The translations under genes and the position numbers were made by a program. A stretch of DNA of 5,702 nt from Candidatus Didemnitutus sp. (GTDB lineage: Bacteria; Verrucomicrobiota; Verrucomicrobiia; Opitutales; Opitutaceae): assembly GCA_030682505.1 (NCBI GenBank), contig JAUXOH010000188.1:1-5702 (forward strand), read 5' to 3'. The notes beneath the pieces are model-generated. The model saw nothing but the letters and a program-made list of their open reading frames with translations. It was not told where the DNA came from and searched no databases. Position 1 is the first letter of the stretch. Every line of letters starts with the position of its first letter. Positions 1-5,702 of the stretch are shown one piece after another.

Positions 1-1
1 A

Positions 2-118
2 ACGGCTTTGAGCGATGCCAAGGCGGCCAACCGAAAAATCGTGCCGGTTTGTTCCTACGTTGGCGTCTTTATCCAACGAAATCCCGAGTTCGCCGATTTG
101 GTGGCCGCGGCCGGATAG
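2..118 (+). CDS. GNAT-like N-acetyltransferase (YidJ/COG2388 type), C-terminal fragment
   Basis: Partial gene whose 5' part lies left of the window. The frame starting at base 2 is open for 38 codons and stops at TAG 116-118. The fragment matches in pattern the C-terminus of small one-domain GNAT-like acetyltransferases (Pfam Acetyltransf_CG). It has an Ala-rich helix ending in Ala-Asn-Arg, then the strand IVPVCSYV, then a short helix with the end motif RNPEFADLV. In that family the Pro-x-Cys-Ser-Tyr block and the R/K-x-P-E-[FY]-x-[DE]-L-V tail are the most conserved part near the C-terminus. The acetyl-CoA-binding part is outside the window, so activity cannot be judged; the substrate of the family is generally unknown. 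The gene converges on rpmB with 71 bases between the stops. The other forward frames here are open only by chance. I am fairly sure of the family and unsure of any specific role. Confidence 0.72.
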   Translation, partial: TALSDAKAANRKIVPVCSYVGVFIQRNPEFADLVAAAG

Positions 119-137
119 CAGTTCGGTCCAAGGCAAC

Positions 138-166
138 AAAAAACCCGCGGCGCGAGGCGGCGGGTT
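138..166 (-). terminator. Rho-independent terminator downstream of rpmB
   Basis: Read on the minus strand, a GC-rich hairpin with stem AACCCGC (160-166) and GCGGGTT (142-148) is followed directly by six T (138-143) and then GTT. The loop side can add two further G-C pairs across a C-C mismatch. It starts 24 bases after the rpmB stop, where a transcript end is expected. Read on the plus strand, the hairpin is followed by GGAAAA rather than a T run, so it should not be an efficient terminator for the acetyltransferase gene. Confidence 0.85.
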
Positions 167-189
167 GGAAAATGCAGATGAAGAGAGGG

Positions 190-420
190 TTAAGCCTTCT
201 GAACCAAGCCGGCTTTGATGGCCTTCACGGCGACCCAGACGCGCTTCGTGCCGCCGTTGGGCATCTTGATGCGGATCTTTTGCAGGTTCGGACGGAACTT
301 GCGGGGGGTCTTGCTCGTCGTGTGCGTGCCGATGCCGCCGCTCTTCTTGGACTGACCCTTACGGTTGATGATGTGGCCCTTTGAGGGGCGCTTACCGGTG
401 ATTGCGCAAATTCGTGCCAT
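190..420 (-). CDS. rpmB: 50S ribosomal protein L28
   Basis: L28 is a small basic protein of the large ribosomal subunit that binds 23S rRNA. The 76 residues are full length for the family (E. coli 78). The protein starts MARICAITGKRP, the usual L28 opening, and continues with the Asn-Arg-Lys-Gly-Gln-Ser-Lys-Lys-Ser-Gly-Gly block at about residues 19-29. The family hallmark region follows, with KTPRKFRPNLQKIRIKMPNG at about 38-57, and the C-terminus reads VKAIKAGLVQKA. Only one cysteine is present (Cys5), so this is not the zinc-ribbon (CxxC) form. The gene lies 84 bases downstream of the methyltransferase gene on the same strand and could be read from it or from its own promoter in 421-504. 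I found no convincing -35/-10 pair and no clear Shine-Dalgarno sequence in front of the ATG (the preceding bases read CAGACAAACACC). rpmB is often beside rpmG, but no L33 gene is visible here. A strong terminator follows. Confidence 0.97.
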   Translation of the reverse strand: MARICAITGKRPSKGHIINRKGQSKKSGGIGTHTTSKTPRKFRPNLQKIRIKMPNGGTKRVWVAVKAIKAGLVQKA

Positions 421-504
421 GGTGTTTGTCTGGTTAAAGGGTCGGAGTAAAGGCCGGGAGAATCGCTATGCAAGGGAAAACTCTGATTCCGCGAATTTGT
501 CCCG

Positions 505-1509
505 TTACTCGCGTAACGCGTGCATGGCCTGAAACTTCTGGCCCATGTTGCCGGGGTGCAAGAGCTGCATGAGCGATCTTTTGCGGCGGCTGTGTTTTTG
601 GGCTTCGGCGGCGACGATGGCGGCCATGGCGGCTTCGGCCCGGCGGGCGAGGAAGGATTCCTGGGATTCCACGAGGGCCTGTCCGAAACCGTTTTGCTGC
701 AAATGGTCGACCAACCAATCCCAGCAAATGTGACAGGTGAGATCGATTTCGCCCGGTCGGTCGAGGAGATCGATGCCCATGAGCTGATGCGAATAGGTGC
801 GACCCGTGCCTTCGGGCGTCTCCTCGGCGAGCACGTCCCACGTCTTGCCATAATCGAAGGCCAAAAACAGTCCCGTGAATGGCTCCGCGATGATCCGCTC
901 CAGCAGGCCGACGGTGCGCAAGGGCAAATCGATATGGTAGTCGTGCGGGGAGTTCTGCGGGAGTTGATCGGCGAAGGCCGCGACTTCGGCGGTCATCGCC
1001 GGCAGTTCGACCTCGACGAGTGAGCCATCCCTGAGGGCAACCCCGAGCTCGCGCCAGGTGCCGTCGCGACACACCACCCGATGAAAAGGCTGGGCGTCGA
1101 ACAGTTCATTGGAAAACACGATGCACTTGCCGCTCATCGCGAACGAATTCCCATAGGGCATCGTTCGGTTGCTCGCAAAGGGGTGGGGCATGTGGCTCAG
1201 GATCCCCCCGGTGGGCTCGGCGCCGATTTCGATGAATTGATAATCAGCGGGATCCCGTCCGGCGAGCAAACCGACGCAGGCCGCAATCACCAGTTCTCCA
1301 AAAACCGGGTTGAAGGACGTTGCCGTGTAGAAGTCCGCGGCCTTTTCCACCCCGACGCGTTTCCGCTTCGCCGTATAGTAGCCAACGGTCGGGTGATACA
1401 TCGCCAGCTCCATGAAGCGCGCGAACGACATGCCATGCGTGGCGCCCGACGGATGGTTCGCGACGAGATCATCGGCGAAGACTTCATGAAACGTTGGAGA
1501 GGAACCCAT
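505..1509 (-). CDS. MidA/DUF185-family SAM-dependent methyltransferase, divergent
   Basis: 334 residues, related to bacterial COG1565 proteins and mitochondrial NDUFAF7/MidA, which dimethylates an arginine of a complex I subunit. The bacterial substrate is not known. Visible family blocks: MSFARFMELAMYHPTVGYY at about 27-45 (usual form FMxxALYHPxxGYY), ADFYTATSFNPVFGELV at about 58-74, NELFDAQPF at 134-142, FDYG at about 229, and GTGRTYSHQLMG followed by RPGEIDLTCHI at about 245-275, where the family has the GxxDxTaHV block. Odd points: the SAM loop reads EIGAEPTGGIL (94-104) rather than E-x-G-x-G-x-G. Only about 30 residues separate it from NELFDA, fewer than I expect, and the usual E-x-S-P strand is not visible. 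The frame is unbroken, so this is not a frameshift. The ATG at 1509 precedes the first conserved block sensibly; a weak GTGGAG lies about 15-20 bases upstream. It is transcribed toward rpmB and divergent from the S41 peptidase gene. Family is fairly sure, catalytic activity is not. Confidence 0.82.
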   Translation of the reverse strand: MGSSPTFHEVFADDLVANHPSGATHGMSFARFMELAMYHPTVGYYTAKRKRVGVEKAADFYTATSFNPVFGELVIAACVGLLAGRDPADYQFIEIGAEPTGGILSHMPHPFASNRTMPYGNSFAMSGKCIVFSNELFDAQPFHRVVCRDGTWRELGVALRDGSLVEVELPAMTAEVAAFADQLPQNSPHDYHIDLPLRTVGLLERIIAEPFTGLFLAFDYGKTWDVLAEETPEGTGRTYSHQLMGIDLLDRPGEIDLTCHICWDWLVDHLQQNGFGQALVESQESFLARRAEAAMAAIVAAEAQKHSRRKRSLMQLLHPGNMGQKFQAMHALRE

Positions 1510-1543
1510 TTACAAAGGAAGGCATTTCTCCACTGTCTTGGCT

Positions 1544-2812
1544 ATGTCCAAACGTCTGTTCGCGATTTCTTTCGCTGTGGCGGCCGGTTTTCTGCTCGCC
1601 CAGTTCGCCGCGCGGCAGTTGGGTGCGCCCAGTTGGTGGCCGAATCGCGATCGTGACCGCAACGTGCGCTATTTCCGGGAAGTACTCGAGACGGTGAAAC
1701 AGTATTACGTCGAGAGTGATAAGGCGGACTATGACCAACTTACGCGGGCCGCCCTCCGCGGCATGTTGAGTGAATTGGACCCGCATTCCGAGTATCTTGA
1801 CGCCGAGGCTTTCAGCGCGACCGAAGAGGAGTTGAACAACGAATTCAGCGGCGTCGGCATCCAAGTCGAGGAGCGCGACGGGCATATCGTCGTCATCACG
1901 CCGATCGCCGACACGCCCGCGGAGCGTGCGGGCATCCGGCGCGGCGACCGGCTTGTCGCTGTCGATGGCAAACCGATCAACGAACCGAGCATCGAGAAGG
2001 TCGTCCGCCTGATCCGCGGCAAGGTCGGCACGGAATTGAAGCTCACCCTTTTCCGCCCCTCCCAGGATCGCGAGATCACGATGGCCCTGAAGCGCCAGCG
2101 CATCCGCCTCGAGAGCGTGCGCAATGCCACGCTGCAATCCGACGGCCTCGGTTATCTCCAGATCACCCAATTCAGCGAGCGCACCGGGGACGAATTCAGC
2201 ACCGCCCTCAAGGAAATGGAGAAGAACGGCCTGCGCGCCCTCGTGTTGGATCTGCGCAACAATCCCGGCGGACTGCTCGATGCCGCCGTCGAGGTGAGCG
2301 ACGCCTTCTTCGACCGGGGCGAACTGGTGGCCTACACCCAAGGGCGCACCGCGGACTCGCGCGTGGAATTCCGCGCCGACGGCAACCATGGTCACCGCAC
2401 CTATCCAATCGCGATTTTGGTGAACGGCGGCACGGCCAGTGCGGCCGAGATTGTTTCCGGTGCGATGAAGGACACCGGTCGCGCGGTCATCGTGGGCGAG
2501 CGCACGTTTGGCAAAGGCTCCGTGCAGAGCATCATTGAGCTGCGCCAGGGCGAGGGCATCCGTCTGACCACGGCGCGCTATTACACGCCGAGCGGCATCA
2601 CGATTCACGAACAGGGCATTGCCCCGCACGTGGAAATCGAGATGAGCGACGACGACGAGGCGCGCCTTCGCGTGCAACAGACGCGCGCCGATCTCAGCGC
2701 GTCGGCCGAGTTTGCCGAGCGCTTCGGATTTGCCCCGATCGAGGATGTGCAACGCGCCGCGGCCGAGGAAGTCCTGCGCGGCGTTCTGGCGCAACGCTCG
2801 CCCGCAAAATGA
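1544..2812 (+). CDS. S41-family carboxy-terminal processing peptidase (CtpA/Prc type)
   Basis: A serine protease of the tail-specific/CtpA family that trims or degrades exported proteins by recognising their C-termini; it should act in the periplasm. With the ATG at 1544 it has 422 residues. Residues 3-22 are basic then hydrophobic (KRLF followed by an Ala/Phe/Leu-rich stretch) with no clear signal peptidase site, so it may be an uncleaved membrane anchor. Then come the N-terminal S41 helix region with ELDPHSEYLDAEAF (about 77-90), and a PDZ domain (about 100-185) with FSGVGIQV and AERAGIRRGDRLVAVDG. The protease core has GYLQITQF, LDLRNNPGG (about 235-243), NGGTASAAEIVSGA with catalytic Ser299, and FGKGSVQ with Lys324 and Gln328. 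The Ser-to-Lys spacing of 25 and Lys-to-Gln spacing of 4 match the known Ser-Lys-Gln triad, so it should be active. A TTG at 1538 is an alternative start two codons upstream. AGGAAGG at 1517-1522 and nearby is a purine-rich site but is far from either start. It overlaps tsaD by ATGA. No adaptor gene is visible. Confidence 0.93.
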   Translation: MSKRLFAISFAVAAGFLLAQFAARQLGAPSWWPNRDRDRNVRYFREVLETVKQYYVESDKADYDQLTRAALRGMLSELDPHSEYLDAEAFSATEEELNNEFSGVGIQVEERDGHIVVITPIADTPAERAGIRRGDRLVAVDGKPINEPSIEKVVRLIRGKVGTELKLTLFRPSQDREITMALKRQRIRLESVRNATLQSDGLGYLQITQFSERTGDEFSTALKEMEKNGLRALVLDLRNNPGGLLDAAVEVSDAFFDRGELVAYTQGRTADSRVEFRADGNHGHRTYPIAILVNGGTASAAEIVSGAMKDTGRAVIVGERTFGKGSVQSIIELRQGEGIRLTTARYYTPSGITIHEQGIAPHVEIEMSDDDEARLRVQQTRADLSASAEFAERFGFAPIEDVQRAAAEEVLRGVLAQRSPAK

Positions 2813-3849
2813 TTCTCGCGCTCGAAAGTTCCTGTGACGAAACCGCCGTCGCGGTCTTCGATCCTGCTTACGGTTTGCGGGGCGAGTGGGTGCACAGCCA
2901 GGTCGCGCTGCACGAGGTCTATGGGGGCATTGTGCCCGATCTCGCGAGTCGCGAGCACTTGGAATATTTCGGGCCGCTCGTGCAAAAGGCGCTCACCGTC
3001 GTAGCGAGCGGGGACGTGACGCAACTGGCGGTGACCCGCGGGCCGGGTCTCGCGGCGTGCCTCGCGATGGGACTCGCGACCGCCAAAAGCCTTTCTCTCG
3101 CATGGAAAACCCCGGTCTGCGGAGTGAATCATCTGCGGGCGCACGCCTTTTCGCCCTTTCTGGCCCTGCACGAAGCGGCGCCCGCCGAATTTGACACCGA
3201 GTTTGCGAAGCTGCTTCCCCATTTGGGCCTGCTGGTCTCGGGCGGAAACACCGCGCTGTTCTCAATCGATCCCGCGCGACGGATTTGCCTGATCGCCTCG
3301 ACGCTAGACGATGCGGCCGGCGAAGCGCTCGACAAGGGTGCCAAGTTGCTCGGGCTCGGTTATCCGGGCGGTCCGCAGGTGGAGCGCCTGGCCCGCACCG
3401 GCACCACGGCTCATTTTCAGTTTCCCAAGGCCGTGGCGCAGAAATCGACCTTGGATTTCAGTTTCTCCGGCTTGAAGACCAGCCTGCGCTATCAACTCGA
3501 GAAGATGTCTCCCGCTGACATCGAAACCCGCAAAGCCGATCTCTGCGCGAGCTACCAACATGCCGTGATGGATGCCCTCGTGCGGAAGACGAAGCTCGCA
3601 TTGGCCCGGGAAGAATATCGCAGCGTCGGCTTGTCGGGCGGAGTGGCCAACAATCTCGTGTTGCAAGCGGAAATCGAACGCGTGGCGGGACAGCAGGGCG
3701 TGCCGTTCTTCCGGGCGCGGCCGCAGCACACGGGCGACAACGCGGGCATGGTTGCGTTTGCGGCGTGGGTTGACCGGGAGGCCGGTGGCGTCTGCCACGC
3801 CGGCTTCGACTTGCAACTCGCGCCAAGTTTGCCGTTGGCGATGGACTGA
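2809..3849 (+). CDS. tsaD: tRNA N6-adenosine threonylcarbamoyltransferase TsaD
   Basis: TsaD (Kae1/Gcp/YgjD) transfers the threonylcarbamoyl group from TC-AMP to A37 of ANN-decoding tRNAs in the cytoplasm. It works with TsaB, TsaE and the TC-AMP synthase TsaC, none of which is in this window. The 346 residues are full length. The protein opens with MILALESSCDETAVAV, the family's N-terminal ATP-binding block. The region around YGGIVPDLASREHLE (about 38-52) and TRGPGLAACLAMGLATAKSL (about 76-95) follows. The metal ligands are present: His108 and His112 in the HLRAH motif, and Asp310 in HTGDNAGMVAFA. Other family blocks are LVSGGNTAL (142-150), TLDDAAGEALDKGAKLLGLG followed by YPGGP, DFSFSGLKTSLRY (216-228) and GLSGGVANN (274-282). 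The usual LVSGGHTxL has Asn in place of His here. The ATG lies inside the stop of the S41 peptidase gene (ATGA, four-base overlap), so translation is probably coupled and the two genes share a transcript. The older name O-sialoglycoprotein endopeptidase is not meaningful. Confidence 0.97.
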   Translation: MILALESSCDETAVAVFDPAYGLRGEWVHSQVALHEVYGGIVPDLASREHLEYFGPLVQKALTVVASGDVTQLAVTRGPGLAACLAMGLATAKSLSLAWKTPVCGVNHLRAHAFSPFLALHEAAPAEFDTEFAKLLPHLGLLVSGGNTALFSIDPARRICLIASTLDDAAGEALDKGAKLLGLGYPGGPQVERLARTGTTAHFQFPKAVAQKSTLDFSFSGLKTSLRYQLEKMSPADIETRKADLCASYQHAVMDALVRKTKLALAREEYRSVGLSGGVANNLVLQAEIERVAGQQGVPFFRARPQHTGDNAGMVAFAAWVDREAGGVCHAGFDLQLAPSLPLAMD

Positions 3850-3873
3850 GGCGCCGCACGGGCGAAGCGAACC

Positions 3874-4347
3874 TTACTCGAGTCGCTTGACGCGCACACC
3901 TTGGAAGCCTTCCACGTGCAGCCAATAGCCCCCGATCATGGATTTCTTGAGCACGACCGTCGGATTGGTCACTGGCCGGGAAGTCTCAAAGAACTCTGGA
4001 TTCCGCTGTTGCCAGACTTGGCCGTTTTCGAGCCGGAAGATCGTGCCACCAGTCCAGCCCTTGAATTCTCCGACGAGGCGCGTCTCGATCACCTTTTGAC
4101 CCTTCCGGGGATTCACGATGCTTTCCTGGTCCAGTTTTTCCTCGATTGCTTCCGTCACGCCGCGGTCCACCTCGCCATGGGTGTAACGTTCGACAAGTTC
4201 GTCAAGCCGCGCGCGCTGGGCGGCCGTCAGTCCATCGATCCCGGTCTCGCGGCGCTCGGTCTCGGTCAACGCGCCGGTGAAGTTTTCTGCGGCGAACGAC
4301 GGGGCGGTGCAGACGAGGGCAACGAGCAGCAGACAGGTGCGTTTCAT
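3874..4347 (-). CDS. small exported protein of unknown function with NGQVW motif
   Basis: 157 residues starting at an ATG with no obvious Shine-Dalgarno sequence. The N-terminus is a typical cleavable signal peptide: MKR, a hydrophobic stretch to about residue 15, and a Ser-Phe-Ala site, so cleavage after Ala19 is likely and the product should be periplasmic or outer-membrane-facing. It has a lone Cys13 within the hydrophobic part but no lipobox. The mature protein begins with an acidic, helix-prone region at about 26-75, including the short motif ETGIDGLTAAQRARLDELV (34-52). This is followed by a beta-rich C-terminal half with VGEFKGWTGGTIFRLENGQV (92-111), then WQQ, and a final GGYWLHVEGFQGVRVKRLE. 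I recall the combination of a Leu-rich TGLxxLTxxE segment and a GxFxGWxxGxxFxLxNGQVW segment from many uncharacterised exported bacterial proteins; no function is established that I know of. It converges on tsaD (24-base gap) and lies 76 bases downstream of the uvrA-family gene on the same strand. I cannot name a substrate or partner. Confidence 0.8.
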   Translation of the reverse strand: MKRTCLLLVALVCTAPSFAAENFTGALTETERRETGIDGLTAAQRARLDELVERYTHGEVDRGVTEAIEEKLDQESIVNPRKGQKVIETRLVGEFKGWTGGTIFRLENGQVWQQRNPEFFETSRPVTNPTVVLKKSMIGGYWLHVEGFQGVRVKRLE

Positions 4348-4423
4348 GGCGCGAATCTATGGACCGTGGACCGGGGCCGCTCAATGCCAATTCCGCCGCG
4401 GCGCCGGCCACTCGGCGGCGCGG

Positions 4424-5702
4424 CTAATTTTTCAACCGCGTCCGCAGATAGGGCGCCGTCGGACTTTGCTTCGCTTGGAGCAGGCCCGCAAGCGGGCCCT
4501 GATAGAGGATTTCACCGCCGTTCGGACCGCCTCCGGGGCCGAGTTCAATCACCCAATCCGCTTCGGCGATCAAGTCGAGGTGATGCTCGATCACCACGAC
4601 GGTATGACCGTGATCCACGAGATTGTGCAGCACGTGGATCAGTTTCTCGCAGTCGCTCAGATGCAGGCCGATGGTGGGTTCCTCGAGGAGGTAGAGATTA
4701 CGCACCGCGATGCCATGCGAGCGTTCCTGGTAGGTTTGGAGTCCCTTGGTGAGTTCGGTCACCAGTTTGAGTCGCTGTGCTTCCCCGCCCGACAGGGAGG
4801 GACTGCTTTGGCCGAGGGTGAGATAACCCAAGCCGCACGCGACCATCAGTTCGCAGACTTCTTTCAACCGGGCATGGAAATCAAAGAACACCGCGGCCTC
4901 ATCGAAGGACAGTTTCAGCACCTGTCCGATGCTCTTGCCCTTCCAGGCAATGTCGGCCAGTTCCGGACCGTAACGCATGCCGTGGCACGAATCGCACAGG
5001 TGATACGAATCGGGCATGAAGGCCATCTCCAGTTTGATGCGGCCCGCCCCACTGCAGGTTTCACAGCGTCCCCCCTTGGTGTTGAAGGAAAAGCGGCTTG
5101 CCGAGTAGCCGTGGACCTTCGCCTCGGGCAGCGCTGCGAAGAACTGGCGGATCAGATCAAAAATCCCCAGATAGGTCGCGGGCGTGGAGCGAGGGGTTTT
5201 CCCGATGGGGGACTGATCGACTTCGATCACCGACTTGAATCCGCCCGGCCCGCGCAATTCCTTGAAGGGGGCGACGCCCGCTCGGCCCGAGTCGGCTTCC
5301 ACCTTGGCGAGCCGCGCATACGCCCGGCCGCTCAGTTTGTCCTTCTGGTGCGCGATGGCGCAGCGCACCGCCGGGTCGAGCACATCGCGGAAGAGCGTGG
5401 ATTTGCCCGCGCCGCTCGGCCCGCAGACCATCACCAGTCGCGCCTGCGGCAAGCGGAGCGACTCGTTTCGCAGATTGCGGAAATTGATGCCGGTGAGTTC
5501 GAGCCAGCCGGTCGCGGGCTGGCTTGTTTTGCCCGGGGTGGCGACCGGCCGATACGCGCCCCGCAAGGGATGCGGGATTCCTTTCTGGAGGTAGTGACCG
5601 GTCAGTGAGCCGGAGATACCCAGCAAGTTGGCCGGCGTGTCATTGGCCAAAACTTCGCCGCCGTGCAAGCCGGCCCCGGGACCGAGATCGATGATGCGGT
5701 CT
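4424..5702 (-). CDS. uvrA: UvrA-family excinuclease ABC subunit A, C-terminal part (5' end beyond window)
   Basis: Partial gene; the 5' part lies right of the window. The frame is open to the right edge and reads DRIIDLGPGAG just before a TTG at 5668 that should not be taken as the start. UvrA is the damage-sensing ABC ATPase of nucleotide excision repair. About 425 residues are visible. They cover the end of the first ATPase domain (IDLGPGAG, LHGGEVLAND) and then the second, with Walker A GPSGAGKST (5396-5422). Then come VDQSPIGKTPRSTPATY, the C-terminal zinc module with four Cys in C-x2-C-x19-C-x2-C spacing (4985-5065), signature LSGGEAQR, Walker B region LYLLEEPTIGLH, and the His-loop VVVIEHHLDLI. 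The gene stops with TAG at 4424-4426. Deviations from textbook UvrA: Walker A is GPSGAGKS rather than GVSGSGKS, Walker B has Glu-Glu for Asp-Glu, and about ten extra residues lie between the signature and Walker B. It may be a UvrA paralogue or the end of a duplicated long UvrA. Family is certain; being the main repair UvrA is not. Confidence 0.92.
   Translation of the reverse strand, partial: DRIIDLGPGAGLHGGEVLANDTPANLLGISGSLTGHYLQKGIPHPLRGAYRPVATPGKTSQPATGWLELTGINFRNLRNESLRLPQARLVMVCGPSGAGKSTLFRDVLDPAVRCAIAHQKDKLSGRAYARLAKVEADSGRAGVAPFKELRGPGGFKSVIEVDQSPIGKTPRSTPATYLGIFDLIRQFFAALPEAKVHGYSASRFSFNTKGGRCETCSGAGRIKLEMAFMPDSYHLCDSCHGMRYGPELADIAWKGKSIGQVLKLSFDEAAVFFDFHARLKEVCELMVACGLGYLTLGQSSPSLSGGEAQRLKLVTELTKGLQTYQERSHGIAVRNLYLLEEPTIGLHLSDCEKLIHVLHNLVDHGHTVVVIEHHLDLIAEADWVIELGPGGGPNGGEILYQGPLAGLLQAKQSPTAPYLRTRLKN

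Noticed and set aside
49..384. Plus-strand open frame across the acetyltransferase tail, terminator and rpmB
   Set aside because: It crosses the rpmB terminator and is antisense to L28. Frame 2, not this frame, carries the acetyltransferase motifs.
421..504. Candidate promoter TTGCAT with TTTACT, 16-base spacer, ahead of rpmB on the minus strand
   Set aside because: The -35 matches only three of six consensus bases and the -10 four of six, which is not above chance for an 84-base stretch.
1484..2794. 436-codon open frame on the minus strand opposite the S41 peptidase gene
   Set aside because: It is antisense to a gene with intact PDZ, catalytic Ser-Lys-Gln and S41 motifs. Its translation is rich in Ala, Arg, Asp, His and Val with no recognisable family, as expected from a GC-rich codon bias on the opposite strand.
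3865..3888. Inverted repeat AAGCGA / TCGCTT at the tsaD and exported-protein convergent ends, considered as a terminator
   Set aside because: The stem is only six pairs with a 12-base loop, there is no T run on either side, and part of it lies in the coding end of the exported-protein gene.
4401..4421. GCGCCG / CGGCGC hairpin just after the uvrA-family stop, considered as a terminator
   Set aside because: Six G-C pairs with no following T run on the minus strand. The region is simply GC-rich, and several alternative pairings are possible.
4277..5608. 443-codon open frame on the plus strand opposite the uvrA-family gene
   Set aside because: It lies antisense to well-conserved UvrA motifs, shows no family pattern, and overlaps the start of the exported-protein gene. 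Again a codon-bias shadow.
1..5702. A defence island, mobile element or other undescribed gene system
   Set aside because: All complete genes are assigned to housekeeping or common families except one small exported protein. No repeats, integrase, transposase, toxin pair or CRISPR features were seen.

Overview
The window looks like a core-genome stretch of a GC-rich bacterium (roughly 60% GC by eye). The proteins are housekeeping types, and the L28 and MidA-like sequences feel most like Verrucomicrobiota of the Opitutae type. That placement rests on remembered family resemblance, not a search. There is no insertion sequence, phage gene, CRISPR array, tRNA or rRNA, and no abrupt change in base composition.

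Layout from left to right. The window opens inside the last 38 codons of a plus-strand GNAT-like acetyltransferase (2-118). It converges on a minus-strand pair read toward it: a MidA/DUF185-family methyltransferase (505-1509) followed by ribosomal protein L28, rpmB (190-420). The pair ends at a good intrinsic terminator (138-166). Only 34 bases from the methyltransferase start, and divergent from it, begins a plus-strand pair: an S41 carboxy-terminal processing peptidase (1544-2812) and tsaD (2809-3849). The two overlap by an ATGA and so probably form a translationally coupled operon. After a 24-base convergent gap comes a minus-strand small exported protein of unknown function (3874-4347). 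Upstream of it on the same strand is the 3' part of a UvrA-family gene (4424-5702), which runs off the right edge.

The genes do not form one pathway: they cover translation (L28), tRNA t6A modification (TsaD), envelope proteolysis (S41 peptidase), protein methylation (MidA type) and DNA repair (UvrA). I found no convincing new multi-gene system. The points most worth a second look are within single proteins. The MidA-like protein appears to have lost part of its SAM-binding fold. The UvrA C-terminal half has Glu-Glu instead of Asp-Glu at Walker B plus a short insertion just before it, suggesting a divergent paralogue or the second half of a tandem-duplicated UvrA. The exported protein carries a recognisable but functionally unassigned motif.
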